Source: Longitalea arenae
GTDB lineage: Bacteria > Bacteroidota > Bacteroidia > Chitinophagales > Chitinophagaceae
NCBI RefSeq assembly: GCF_016924755.1
Contig: NZ_JAFFJX010000008.1
Span: 186,001-250,000, forward strand
Direction: 5' to 3'
DNA length: 64,000 nt
Shown here: positions 35,762 through 46,100 of the stretch, one piece after another
Position numbering within the stretch: the first letter of the stretch is position 1
Layout: every line of letters begins with the position of its first letter
Notes under the pieces: model-generated
Told to the model about the DNA's origin: nothing
Databases searched by the model: none
The model's input: only the letters and a program-made list of their open reading frames with translations
Position numbers and translations under genes: made by a program

Positions 35762-38059
35762 ATGTCTCCAAACAATAACCAAACCTCCATTGAACAGCTT
35801 GCCATGACACCCGGCGTTGACGAAGATACCCAGCTGCAAAGCATTGCCTCACCCAATGTGGCGGCAGCGCTGCAGCCAATAAGCGGTATGTACAGGCGAA
35901 GCAGCCCGTCCCTGGTTTCCGGTGTGCACAGCAATGGTAATGGCGAAGACCTCGTACAATTAATGGATATGGCCGCAGCCGATATAGGCATGCGGGAAGA
36001 ACTGCGCTTAGATGTGGATGGTACACTGCCGCAAAACATCGCCAGCGGCACCATCATCAGGGCGCTCAACTCGAGGGTGCACTGGATCGCCAAACTGATC
36101 CAGGAAGGCCCTAATACCTGGCTGGGAACCGTGGTATTTAAAGAAGGGAACCTGGGCGCTTTCCCTTATACCAATGTGAAGATCATGATCCGGCGCGCAG
36201 GCTCGCTCTTACCGCAGAGCACAAAGGTCATCTTCTCCGGCGGTGGAGCGCCGAATGCCGAAAGAGCTTATGAATATGTATCGCCCTTTTTCCGGAAAGT
36301 GGAATTTGAATTTGATTTTGTAAAAGGCGTTACGCCCGCGCTTACCATGGATACCCACGCGCATCCCAACCGGCCGGCCAATTTGCCTAAAGAAAAACTC
36401 ACCATTGCCAAAGTATTTCAGCGGGCCGGCTTCGACGTTACTGAAACCATGGGCGGCGGCGCATTACCAATAACCGGTGCAGGCCACGATGCGAAATGGA
36501 GCGATATGGAAATGCATGACGCCATGCAAAAATTCTGGTCAAGATTCAGGAATAAACCACAATGGTCGATGTGGGTGTTCTTTGCTGCTTTGCATGAAGA
36601 AGGACAAAGCCTGGGCGGTATTATGTTCGACGATATTGGCGGCAATCACCGGCAGGGAACAGCCATTTTCACGCAGTCGTTCATTACCCAGGCGCCGGCC
36701 AACGACCCAGCACCTGCTGCCTGGGTAGAGCGCATGAAATTCTGGTGCACCTGTCATGAAATGGGACATGCTTTTAACCTGGCGCACTCCTGGCAAAAGG
36801 CACTGGGCACGCCCTGGATCCCGTTAAGCAATGAACCTGAAGCACGCAGTTTCATGAACTATCCCTATAATGTTGCCGGTGGACAAACCGCCTTCTTTAA
36901 CAATTTCCGTTACACATTCAGCAATAATGAGCTGCTGTTTATGCGCCATGCGCCTGAGCAGTACGTGCAAATGGGCAATGCAGCCTGGTTCGATCACCAT
37001 GGTTTTGAACAGGCCAACCTGCTGGCAGAACCCAGTTTCCGGCTCGACCTGCGGGTACAGCGCAAAGGGATCAAAGGGGTAGAACAGGCGCCTGTTTTTG
37101 AATTCCTGGAACCGGTGGTGCTTGAATTGAAGCTGACAAATATCTCTGGCCAGCCATTGGTGGTTCCGGTAAAACTATTATCACCCAGCCATCACCTGAC
37201 AGTGATCGTAAAACGCAGGGGACAACCGGCGAAGGAAGTGATCCCCTATGCCACTTATTGCTGGCAGCCGGAACATAAAGCCCTGAGCCACGGGGAAGCC
37301 ATCTATGATTCCCTGTTTACATCAGTTGGTAAAGGTGGCTGGGATATTGCAGAACCGGGTTACTATACTGTTCAGGTGGCGCTGCACTATCATAAAGAAG
37401 ACATTGTTTCAAACCCATTGACCATCCGTGTAAAACCGCCAAAAGATTATAATGAAGAATTACTGGCGCAGGACTTTTTCAGTGAAGCGGTCGGGCGGAT
37501 ACTCACCTTCGACGGAAGCCGGGTATTGGATGGTGGCAATAATGTAGTGCAGGAAGTGATCGAGCAGCTGCCCGATTCCAATGCGGCTGTACATTGCCGC
37601 ATAGCCCAGGCCAATGCCCTGATGAAAGATTACAAAGGCCTTGTTATACCGGCAGGCAGTGAAGAAGAAATGCAATCACTGGCGGAATCAAATACGGCCA
37701 TCCGTACTGCCAACGCCAACCTCGATGCTGCCCAAAAGCTCTTGGGCAGTATTTTGGAAAACCCCGAAGCGGCAGCGGAAGTATTGGGCAATATCGACCT
37801 TAACTATTACCTGACCCGCTTCAGCAAGGCTTTACAGGAACAAGGAGAAAAACAGGAAGCAGCGGAAGTGCTCGACACGCTGGCCGATGGCCTCGCCGCA
37901 CGCGGTGCGCTGGAAAAAGTGGTGGATGAGGTGAAGGAAGCGAGGATGGCCATAGCAGCGCCAAAGAGTAATGGCATTAGCAGAAACGATGGTAAAACGA
38001 ACGGTAGCAGAAAAAATATCAAGTCGGTGAACAAACCAAAACGCAAGGCTTCTAAGTAG
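35762..38059 (+). CDS. Metzincin-like metalloprotease without signal peptide
   Basis: A 765-residue protein. The zinc motif HEMGHAFNLAH (residues 332-342) fits HExxHxxxxxH, with Asn where Gly is usual. SFMNYPY follows about 20 residues later and supplies a Met-turn (M365). Before it lies a beta-rich region of about 200 residues; after it an Ig-like segment (about 420-560) and a helical C-terminal region rich in Ala/Glu, ending in a very basic tail (KSVNKPKRKASK). The N-terminus (MSPNNNQTSIEQLAM) has no signal peptide, unusual for a metzincin. The substrate and export route are unknown. It is paired with the small upstream gene. Confidence 0.75.
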   Translation: MSPNNNQTSIEQLAMTPGVDEDTQLQSIASPNVAAALQPISGMYRRSSPSLVSGVHSNGNGEDLVQLMDMAAADIGMREELRLDVDGTLPQNIASGTIIRALNSRVHWIAKLIQEGPNTWLGTVVFKEGNLGAFPYTNVKIMIRRAGSLLPQSTKVIFSGGGAPNAERAYEYVSPFFRKVEFEFDFVKGVTPALTMDTHAHPNRPANLPKEKLTIAKVFQRAGFDVTETMGGGALPITGAGHDAKWSDMEMHDAMQKFWSRFRNKPQWSMWVFFAALHEEGQSLGGIMFDDIGGNHRQGTAIFTQSFITQAPANDPAPAAWVERMKFWCTCHEMGHAFNLAHSWQKALGTPWIPLSNEPEARSFMNYPYNVAGGQTAFFNNFRYTFSNNELLFMRHAPEQYVQMGNAAWFDHHGFEQANLLAEPSFRLDLRVQRKGIKGVEQAPVFEFLEPVVLELKLTNISGQPLVVPVKLLSPSHHLTVIVKRRGQPAKEVIPYATYCWQPEHKALSHGEAIYDSLFTSVGKGGWDIAEPGYYTVQVALHYHKEDIVSNPLTIRVKPPKDYNEELLAQDFFSEAVGRILTFDGSRVLDGGNNVVQEVIEQLPDSNAAVHCRIAQANALMKDYKGLVIPAGSEEEMQSLAESNTAIRTANANLDAAQKLLGSILENPEAAAEVLGNIDLNYYLTRFSKALQEQGEKQEAAEVLDTLADGLAARGALEKVVDEVKEARMAIAAPKSNGISRNDGKTNGSRKNIKSVNKPKRKASK

Positions 38060-38079
38060 GTCAGACATGTAGAAACGAA

Positions 38080-38115
38080 AGAAGGCTGCCACCTGTTGAG
38101 TGGCAGCTTCTTTTA
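38080..38115. terminator. Terminator after the metalloprotease
   Basis: The stem AGAAG(G)CTGCCAC / GTGGCAGCTTCT carries one bulged G and a loop of about 7 nt, and is followed by TTTTATT on the plus strand. It separates the convergent metalloprotease and pectate lyase genes. Confidence 0.7.
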
Positions 38116-38122
38116 TTAAACA

Positions 38123-40939
38123 TTATTCAATCAAGAGCTTCTTTACAAATACAGGTTCTCCGGTTAATGCATCAGTTGCAGTTACTATATAATTGCCCCG
38201 GGTTCTTATATTGAACGACCGTACAGAACCAGGCTGCATCTTCTCTTCCCTGCCTGTGATGGTACCGTCTATTCTGTAAATACGAATAAGAACAGGCTGC
38301 TGAATGCCTTTCAATGAAATATTGAATGATCCTTTTGATGGCACAGGCCATACCATAACGCGCGACGACATTTCCGTTTCTTCCACTGTCCTGCCTGCAA
38401 TGCGGGCTGTTATCTTTTCCTGGCGGCTAGCAATGCGAATGGTTTGGGTCATGGAATGACCTTCCGCATCCGTTACGGTAAAAGTGATCGAAGAAAGACC
38501 TTTTCCAAAAGGTATATAGAACAGTTTTCCATTTACACAACGCCATTGAATAGCGAAACCTCTTACCACTTTATTGATGGTATATACCGGCGAATGGGTG
38601 TAGCCCCGGGTAAGCGCGGTTAGATCGATCGTCAATGGCTGGAAGGGTTGTGCGAAATAATGCGCCCCGCCCATGAATTCGAGGTAATCTTCCAGCTGCG
38701 TGAATCCATCCTTATCACGATCCTTGTTGGCGTCAGAAAAATCGCCAGCGCCGGAATGAGGGTCCAGATGTTGTAATTCCTCCCACCAGTCGGGCAAACC
38801 ATCACCATCGGTATCCCAATCGGGCGCACGATAAATCTCAGGATAGGTTTCCCAACCGCCTACATCGCTTTCCTTATCGGGTAACCCCGGTTTCTTGCTC
38901 ACACTTCCCGAATAGGTGTAGGTGCCTGTTAGCGTCTCCTGTATAATGCGGATATCATGACTATCGATCACCGGTTGGTTGGCCCCCACGTTCGACAATA
39001 CATTCTTGTACGCATTATACGCCGTTTGCGTGTTTACATAGGATGGGAAGAAGGGCGTATCAACAAAGGTTTCGTAATTTATAATTGCACCATTCCGGAT
39101 GGTCATGCGGCGGCCGGGGCTTTGCGATTGCTCGTCGAAGCTGCCCGGCATTACATTACCGGCGAAATAAGCCTGCTGCGTGCCCAGGCCAACACCTTCA
39201 TGGTCCATCGAAAGAGCAATAAAAATGCGGCTGGCCGCACCGGGTTTATAATAGTTATTTACAAAATTCACCTGGTGCGCCCCGCCATCGGTGGTGCGGT
39301 TATCCCAGTTATACACTACATTATTACGGATATCGAGTTTACCGGCATAATAGGCATTGCCGTCCAATGCGCCGCCAAGGCTCCAGTTACGGCCGGCACA
39401 ATGCGCAAGCAGGTTGTGGTGAAAACTTCCATGATTGCCGCTGATGGTGGCGGCATACCCATGCGCTGTTCCCGGCGGGTAGTTTTTATGTCCGGCCACA
39501 TTTAAAGCTTCAGCCAGCATGGTGCGCTGCAGGGTAATATTTTTGGCGTTGCGGGAACTGAAAGCCTCGTCGATGGTCCAGCTTACAGAACAATTGTCCA
39601 TAATACTATGGTTACCCAACACACCGGTACCATCGCTGGTAACCGGGCCGCCTACCCGCACCCGCATATGTCGTACAATAAGATCATTCCCGGTAGTGCC
39701 AAAAGGAGCGCCCTTGATGCAAATCCCTTTGCCTGGCGCGGTTTGTCCGGCAATCGTAATATAATTTTGACTTACCGTCAGCCGGCTTTTCAACGTAATG
39801 AGGCCCGACACATCGAATACGATCGTACGCGGTCCTATATCATTGGTCACCGCTTCACGTAAACTGCCCGGGCCGGCGTCGTTCAAATTGGTCACATGCA
39901 CCACTTTACCAAAACGGCCACCGCGTGCAAAACGGCCATACCCTTCCGCATCACTAAAAGCCAGATGGCGGGTACGGTAATACCAGATATTGCCGCGGGT
40001 AATATTACCACTGCTATCTTCCTGGTCGATGCGCCACCAATAGGTTAATTTACTGTCCTGGTTACGTACGGTATAGGTGGCGGTAGTGCGCCTGCCTTTA
40101 TACGCTTCTGAACTGATAGCAGCTGCTGCTACGGATGCAGAATCGGTACCATAATAAATATGACTGGCCACAGCATTGGGCGCATTCGTCCAGCCCAGTG
40201 CGAGCGTACCCTCATCTGCATCCACATGTTCATCGGTATTTTCAGGCACAGGCTGGCGCGACTGGTATTGCGGATTGGCTGTATTGATCTCAATAGCATT
40301 GATGAGAAAACTTTTATTGTTGTAACCGCTAAGCGTGGTATCACCGGCAAACAGCATCACCACGTCCTGCCCTGCCGTAACATCGGCATACACATAAGCG
40401 ATAGTAGCTTTGGAAGGAACCGTTTCGCGAACGGTCTGCGGCAGGTTATCATATTTTATTTGGCCGTTGAGGTAAATATCCATCGGCGCAAAGGTGTTGG
40501 TGGCTGGGTTATCAACATGGTTGTGATAAGTGAGAATGCTGTGGCGGCCGGTGGGCAATCCGCTGATGCGCATTTCGATCTGGGCGCCGGCCTGAGCGGC
40601 GTCTACGGTAAAGCCATCGTTGATTAGCCTCGACAGGTAAGGCGCCTGCACATTTGCCTTGTTCCAGGTCGACCGTACCTGTACGCCGTATAGCCCTTTG
40701 CGGATGAGGGTAATGGTAATACCATCGCTCAGCGAAAGCGAGGCTGTGTCTTTAACGCCCGCCGCAAGGGTCCAGGGCGTGTAGCCAGGTTCCAGCACTT
40801 CGGCCAGGGGCCGGCCACTCATGTTACAGTCGATCCTGAATTGCGGGTTTTGTGCCCTGGCAAAGCTTCCGGCCAATACACATAGAAGCAAAACGGCTGC
40901 CTGCCGCAGCTTCGCTGCCCTTTTTTCATAACAGTACAT
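38123..40939 (-). CDS. Secreted pectate lyase-like protein (PL1-type)
   Basis: A 938-residue secreted enzyme that should cleave polygalacturonate or pectin by beta-elimination. It has a signal peptide (VLLLCVLAGSFARA, cut near residue 30), then an N-terminal carbohydrate-binding-like region and an Fn3-like segment. The right-handed beta-helix opens with YGRFARGGRFGKVVHVTNLND and PGSLREAV, and includes GHKNYPPGTAHGYAATISG and RHMRVRVGG. A thrombospondin-type calcium repeat (DWDTDGDGLPDWW) follows. The last 70 residues look like a T9SS sorting domain (VMVWPVPSKGSFNISL). It lies downstream of SusC2/SusD2. The PL1 assignment is by motif, not a search. Confidence 0.85.
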   Translation of the reverse strand: MYCYEKRAAKLRQAAVLLLCVLAGSFARAQNPQFRIDCNMSGRPLAEVLEPGYTPWTLAAGVKDTASLSLSDGITITLIRKGLYGVQVRSTWNKANVQAPYLSRLINDGFTVDAAQAGAQIEMRISGLPTGRHSILTYHNHVDNPATNTFAPMDIYLNGQIKYDNLPQTVRETVPSKATIAYVYADVTAGQDVVMLFAGDTTLSGYNNKSFLINAIEINTANPQYQSRQPVPENTDEHVDADEGTLALGWTNAPNAVASHIYYGTDSASVAAAAISSEAYKGRRTTATYTVRNQDSKLTYWWRIDQEDSSGNITRGNIWYYRTRHLAFSDAEGYGRFARGGRFGKVVHVTNLNDAGPGSLREAVTNDIGPRTIVFDVSGLITLKSRLTVSQNYITIAGQTAPGKGICIKGAPFGTTGNDLIVRHMRVRVGGPVTSDGTGVLGNHSIMDNCSVSWTIDEAFSSRNAKNITLQRTMLAEALNVAGHKNYPPGTAHGYAATISGNHGSFHHNLLAHCAGRNWSLGGALDGNAYYAGKLDIRNNVVYNWDNRTTDGGAHQVNFVNNYYKPGAASRIFIALSMDHEGVGLGTQQAYFAGNVMPGSFDEQSQSPGRRMTIRNGAIINYETFVDTPFFPSYVNTQTAYNAYKNVLSNVGANQPVIDSHDIRIIQETLTGTYTYSGSVSKKPGLPDKESDVGGWETYPEIYRAPDWDTDGDGLPDWWEELQHLDPHSGAGDFSDANKDRDKDGFTQLEDYLEFMGGAHYFAQPFQPLTIDLTALTRGYTHSPVYTINKVVRGFAIQWRCVNGKLFYIPFGKGLSSITFTVTDAEGHSMTQTIRIASRQEKITARIAGRTVEETEMSSRVMVWPVPSKGSFNISLKGIQQPVLIRIYRIDGTITGREEKMQPGSVRSFNIRTRGNYIVTATDALTGEPVFVKKLLIE

Positions 40940-41164
40940 ACGTAAAATTTAATCGTTAGGTATAAATAGTAATTAACTCCAGGTCCGGGCTGGCAGCATA
41001 AAAGTTGGCACTTCGTACAGTGGTATGAGTATCCGGGCAGGTGAAGCTTTTAATTGTATGCCGGACGTAAGTAAAATAAAGATAAGGTTGTTTTACATAA
41101 TTATACAATCTGTTTACCTGTTAAAACCAAAAGCTGTTATTATTTTTTCGGCGGCCGGGTGCGA

Positions 41165-41201
41165 AACGACAAAGGCGCCCGAAACCGGCGCCTTTGTCGT
41201 T
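41165..41201. terminator. Strong hairpin between SusD2 and pectate lyase
   Basis: A perfect 15-bp stem (AACGACAAAGGCGCC / GGCGCCTTTGTCGTT) encloses a 7-nt loop, 24 bp beyond the SusD2 stop. No T run follows on the minus strand, so it is more likely an mRNA-stability or partial read-through element than a full terminator. The 286-bp gap holds nothing else recognised. Confidence 0.7.
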
Positions 41202-41225
41202 ATCTGTTCTATATTCTTTATTTAT

Positions 41226-43154
41226 CTATGGCATTTCCTCGTCTGCCACTGCATCCTGCCATTTTTCCCACATGGGTATGCCGCCATCGAAACCGCTATA
41301 CCCTTCGTTCTGGCGAAGGCGGGCGCCGCCATTCGCGTTGATCGCTCCCTGCGGTATCGGCCAGTTGATATTATGCGGCGCCATGGTGTAAGAACGGTTC
41401 TTGACCGTCACCCTTCCTTTGTTATAAAATTCGTTGTAATGCTGAATGCGCTGGTACCAGTAACTGTTCTGGTGCAGATTTTCTACCTGGTACTGGTTGC
41501 CCCATTCATCGGGTTTATTGGCAAGCGCTAAACAATAAGAAACCCGGCTCATTTCTACAAAGCGGAACTCTTCCATATTCAATTCCCGGGCGCGTTCATC
41601 CATGATATCGCCAATGGTTACAGTTGCATACAATTGTGTACATTTCGCGCGCTGCCTGATGGTATTTACATCGGCGGTGGCGCCTGCGATATCTCCTTTG
41701 TAAAATTTGGCCTCCGCCCGCAGCAGGTAAGTTTCGGCCAGGCGGTAACAATACAGGTCGCCGGCGCCGCCGCGGTGGTTGGCTTCGCTCCGGTTCTGAG
41801 TTTCTATGGGATCCTCAATATAATACTTGTAATGCGGCCAGTCGAACCAGTTACGAACCGTGTCGGAACACAACAATGCGCCGGTGGCACTGCGCAGGCG
41901 GAGGTTTTTGCCGAACCATGCCGTGCTGGTAGGGTCATTGTATTTAAGGGAATCCATCCGCGCCCAGTTACCAACAGCGCTGTTATGGCGCAGGTCGCCG
42001 GCGTCATTAACGCCATTTACGTACCACATGGCATGTTGGGCAAAAAAAGTAGGCCTGATATGGGCAATGCCGCGGCCAATGGCGCTTTTATAATCGAACT
42101 GCGCCCGGTAGGCGCTATTGGTAGGCGCATAAAAACGCAAGGCCTGTTTTCCGTCCGGGGCCGTGGCCGCTATATTGTCGTGGAAAGGCAACCAGTTGCG
42201 CATGCTGTTCATCTTTACCGCCATATCTGTATTATTCCGGTTGATCATCACCAGGATGTTCTCGCGATTGGCGGGAATGGCTTTGTTCTCCGGCCGGTGC
42301 AGGTCCCATATGACATTCCGGGTTACCGGCCATACATTGGCATACGGACTAACAAATGTGCCGAAATTGTTTGTCATCAAAGCGTAGCCCGATTGGTTAA
42401 TAAGCGTATCGGCCTGTGCAATGGCTTTATCCCACTGGCCGGTAGCCAGGTAACATTTTATCAGGAGCTGGCGGCAGGCGCCTTTGTTTATTTGCCCGGT
42501 CAGCGGCATTTGCGCCTGGTTGGGCACGAACTGCACAGCCAGTTCCATATCTTCTGTAAGCTTTTGTAAAATAGCTTCGCGTTTAGTGCTTTGAAAATTC
42601 ACCTTGGGCGACTCCAGGATCCGCGTTACAAATGGTACATCCTTAAATTTGAAAACAAGGCCCATGTAATGGAAGGAGCGGTGGAAAAAAGCCCGGCCCT
42701 TGTATTCATTTTTTACAGCATCCGATAATCCCGGTACATTATCTATGTAGGTGAGAATTGAATTGGCATATTTTATACCATTATAGGTTTCCGCCCAAAA
42801 ATAGCCGGTACGTTCAGGCATGTCTGTGGGGGTAAGCCGGGTAGCTATGTCTACAAAAATATTTCCATCATCTGTTTTACTGGCAACGGCAACATCGGTG
42901 AACATGTAATCGGTGCTTATGGGAAGGCCCAGATCCACATATTCGAAATAGGTCCAGTAGGAACGAAGATGTTTATCGCACATGGCCAGGGCCGCATCCA
43001 GGCCGCCTTTGGTGGTGAATGTTTTTCCCGGTTCATACAAAGACAGCGGATCGGTATCGAGGTAGGACTTCTTACAGGCTGACAGAGCGCTTATCAACGC
43101 TGCCAGCAGAACCAGTGACTTTATAGTGATCTGTTTATTATGATTCTTTTTCAT
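41226..43154 (-). CDS. SusD/RagB-family lipoprotein (SusD2, pectin locus)
   Basis: A 642-residue surface glycan-binding lipoprotein. The signal peptide ends in lipobox ALSACKKSYL. SusD hallmarks include YWTYFEYVDLGLPISTDYMF, an N-terminal TPR region, RLAETYLLRAEAKFYKGDIA and RARELNMEEFRFVEMSRVSY near the C-terminus. It starts 12 bp after the SusC2 stop, so the two are co-translated. The neighbouring pectate lyase makes a pectic oligosaccharide the likely ligand. Confidence 0.94.
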   Translation of the reverse strand: MKKNHNKQITIKSLVLLAALISALSACKKSYLDTDPLSLYEPGKTFTTKGGLDAALAMCDKHLRSYWTYFEYVDLGLPISTDYMFTDVAVASKTDDGNIFVDIATRLTPTDMPERTGYFWAETYNGIKYANSILTYIDNVPGLSDAVKNEYKGRAFFHRSFHYMGLVFKFKDVPFVTRILESPKVNFQSTKREAILQKLTEDMELAVQFVPNQAQMPLTGQINKGACRQLLIKCYLATGQWDKAIAQADTLINQSGYALMTNNFGTFVSPYANVWPVTRNVIWDLHRPENKAIPANRENILVMINRNNTDMAVKMNSMRNWLPFHDNIAATAPDGKQALRFYAPTNSAYRAQFDYKSAIGRGIAHIRPTFFAQHAMWYVNGVNDAGDLRHNSAVGNWARMDSLKYNDPTSTAWFGKNLRLRSATGALLCSDTVRNWFDWPHYKYYIEDPIETQNRSEANHRGGAGDLYCYRLAETYLLRAEAKFYKGDIAGATADVNTIRQRAKCTQLYATVTIGDIMDERARELNMEEFRFVEMSRVSYCLALANKPDEWGNQYQVENLHQNSYWYQRIQHYNEFYNKGRVTVKNRSYTMAPHNINWPIPQGAINANGGARLRQNEGYSGFDGGIPMWEKWQDAVADEEMP

Positions 43155-43166
43155 TGCGTTCTTCCT

Positions 43167-46100
43167 TTAGAAATTTACATTTAATCCGAATGAATAGATC
43201 CTGGGAGCGATACCTGCGCGGTATTGCTGGTCGTTAACCGTTGTGTAGGTTTCAACATCGCCGTAAGCCCAGTTCTTGTCTTTGGTCCACAAGGCTGCAT
43301 TACGAATGCTGGCGAACACCTTCACTCTTTCGATACCTGCTTTGGAGCTTAACTTTTGAGGAATATTGTACCCCACTGTTATATTATCGAGGCGAATAAA
43401 GGTTTTATCGAATAATTTGCCGGGTGCATTAACACCTGCCGGGCCTTTGGCATCGAGGCGGCCAAAATCGCTATTGGGATTTTCGAGTGTCCAGTATTCT
43501 TTCTTCCAGGTATTCGCCAGGTTGGTGATCAGGGATGTGTTGTTATCCTGGTTTAAATACAATCCGATAACACTTTTGTGTCCCCAGTAAGAATACATAT
43601 TGAAGGAGAAATTAAAATTTTTCCAGCTAAAGTCGTTGCGCAGCGACCACATGATGGGCGCGCTTGTCTGGCCCAGGAATTCTTTATCCCTGTCGTTATA
43701 CCTGGGGGTAACAGTGCCGTTGGCATTCTTCACATCATCACCTGTATAGTTATTGGCCACTTTGGGATCGCCCGGACGCTGGCCATAGATGGCTGCTTCT
43801 GCCGCTTCATCGGCCTGCCAAATGCCGGTTACATTATAGTTCCAGATCGTACTTACCGGCTGGCCAATGAACCAGGAGTTCGTGATATCATCTCGTTCCC
43901 TGCTACCGATCACATTACCCTGATCGTCGAGCACATCGTCGTACACGTAATAAAGATGTTTGATGGTATTCTTGTATTTTGAGAAATTCAAGGTGGTGCT
44001 CCAGCTGAAATTTTTGGTGCGGACATTCTGCGAGCTCAGGGTGATCTCAAAACCGGTGTTCACTACTTTGCCCAGGTTGGTAGTGATGTTAGTGAAGCCG
44101 GTAAAGTTGGGCAGGCCTCTTTCCATGATCATATCTACCGTTGGGGTTATGTAATAATCCAGGGTACCTGTAAAGCGGTTATTCAGGAAGCCGAAATCGA
44201 TGCCGGTATTGAACGACTCGGTCTTTTCCCAATGCAGGTTTGGATTTGCCAGACGGTCTATCCGCAGGTAGCGGTACTGAATAAGATTCCCGCTATTATC
44301 TACATACCCCATCGATGCCGATCCGGAGCCGGCGGCCAGGTTGGCCAATGCCAGATAAGGATCATTCAGCGAGCGGTTTCCGTTCTGTCCCCAGGAGATC
44401 CTTAATTTACCCAGGCTCATGGGTTCCCATTTAAAGAAGTTCTCATTGGTGAAGGTCCAGGCTACCGCGGCTGAGAAAAAGTTTGCGCGCGGATTGGAGA
44501 TGCCAAATGCGGAATAACCGTCGCGGCGAAATGAAGCGGTGAACATATAGCGGTCGTTATAAGAATAGATCATGCGGGCCAGTAACCCATCGGCCGTTTC
44601 TTTAACGTCTTCTGCGTCGTAATTGCTCCTGTTCTTGTCACCAAAAGTCGTTTCGTGAAAACCAAGGGCGTCGCTGGGCAGAATATTGCGGGCTTCTACC
44701 CTATCTTTCCAGGATTGCCGTTTTTCCGCTTCCTGCACCAGGGTCAAATTCACGCGGTGTTTTCCGAAATTTTGTTCCATGTTGATGGTATTGTTCAGCG
44801 ACCAGTCGAAGCGCGCCGTTTGTTCACGGTCTACCCGGCCATTGGTGCCGCCCCAGTCGGGATGCGCAGATGATTCCCAATAGCGCTGATGATAATACTG
44901 ATACCGGGGCGAAGCGTTGAACGAATATGTGATGTTGAAAGGCAATTTTACTTTGGCGCTCAGGATGGTGTTGAAGATCGTATAACCCTGGTCGCGGTCG
45001 ATATACTGGCGGTTGAAATCGAAATTGTAACCGTAGTTATTGATCATATTGTCGCCCTGGGGATGCACCTGCAGATTGCCGTTATCATCTTTATAGCTGG
45101 CGAAAGGGGCATTGTAAATGATCTGCCGGTTCCAATCCGCCGCAATGTCGTTATCGGTACGGTGCTGGAAATTAACATTACCACTTACATCCAACCACTT
45201 TGTCATTTTGGCCTCCAGCTTCATATTCGAGCGGATCGCTTTATAATCGTTGCCGGCCACAACCCCCTGGTTGGAAAGATAGCCAAGTGACATATAATAG
45301 TTGATATTGTCTGAAGCGCCTGAAGCACTGAGGTTGTAATCCTGGTTAATGCCCGTGCGGAAGGATTGGTCGTACCAGTCGAAGGTCTTGCCAGCGAGGA
45401 AATTGTTCAGCACGGTGCTTTGCAATAACAGCCGCTTGGCCCAGATCTCTGCATCGGAAATACCCGGCGTATTGGTGGCAGCGGTATAAGCACGCCACTG
45501 GTCGATCGTAATGCCATATTTGGTGAGGTTTGCATCCGTTGGTTCAGCATAATAACCCGGCTGTGTTCTGAACGAGGATTGATAAGCTTCGTAGTTTCCG
45601 GTTGCGGGATTGATGCCATAGGTAGGCGCAGTATACCAATCCTGGCGGTATTGCATGTATTCGGCCCCATTCATCACCCTGCGGTGTGCGCCCATGGTAA
45701 CTATGCCCAGGTTGGAAGTGAAATTGAACCTGGGTTTGCCTTTTTTACCTTTTTTAGTGGTGATGATCAATACGCCATTGGCCGATTTGGCGCCATATAC
45801 GGCTGCTGCCGAAGCATCTTTCAGGATATCTATTTGTTCAATATCGTCGGGGTTGATCTCTGACAATTCGCCGTAGAAGATCATACCATCCAGCACAAGT
45901 AAAGGATCATTATGACCGCCGGCCGTGTATACCGAACGTTGCCCGCGGATCTGGATGGAGCCGCCACCCTTGGCCGTTGGGTCAAAACCAACCGTAACGC
46001 CGGGTGTACCGCGAATAATGTCTTGTGTGGTGTTCGGGTTTTGATCAGCTATTTTATCGGGCCGGATCTGGGTAATGGAACCGGTAAGATCTTTTTTCCG

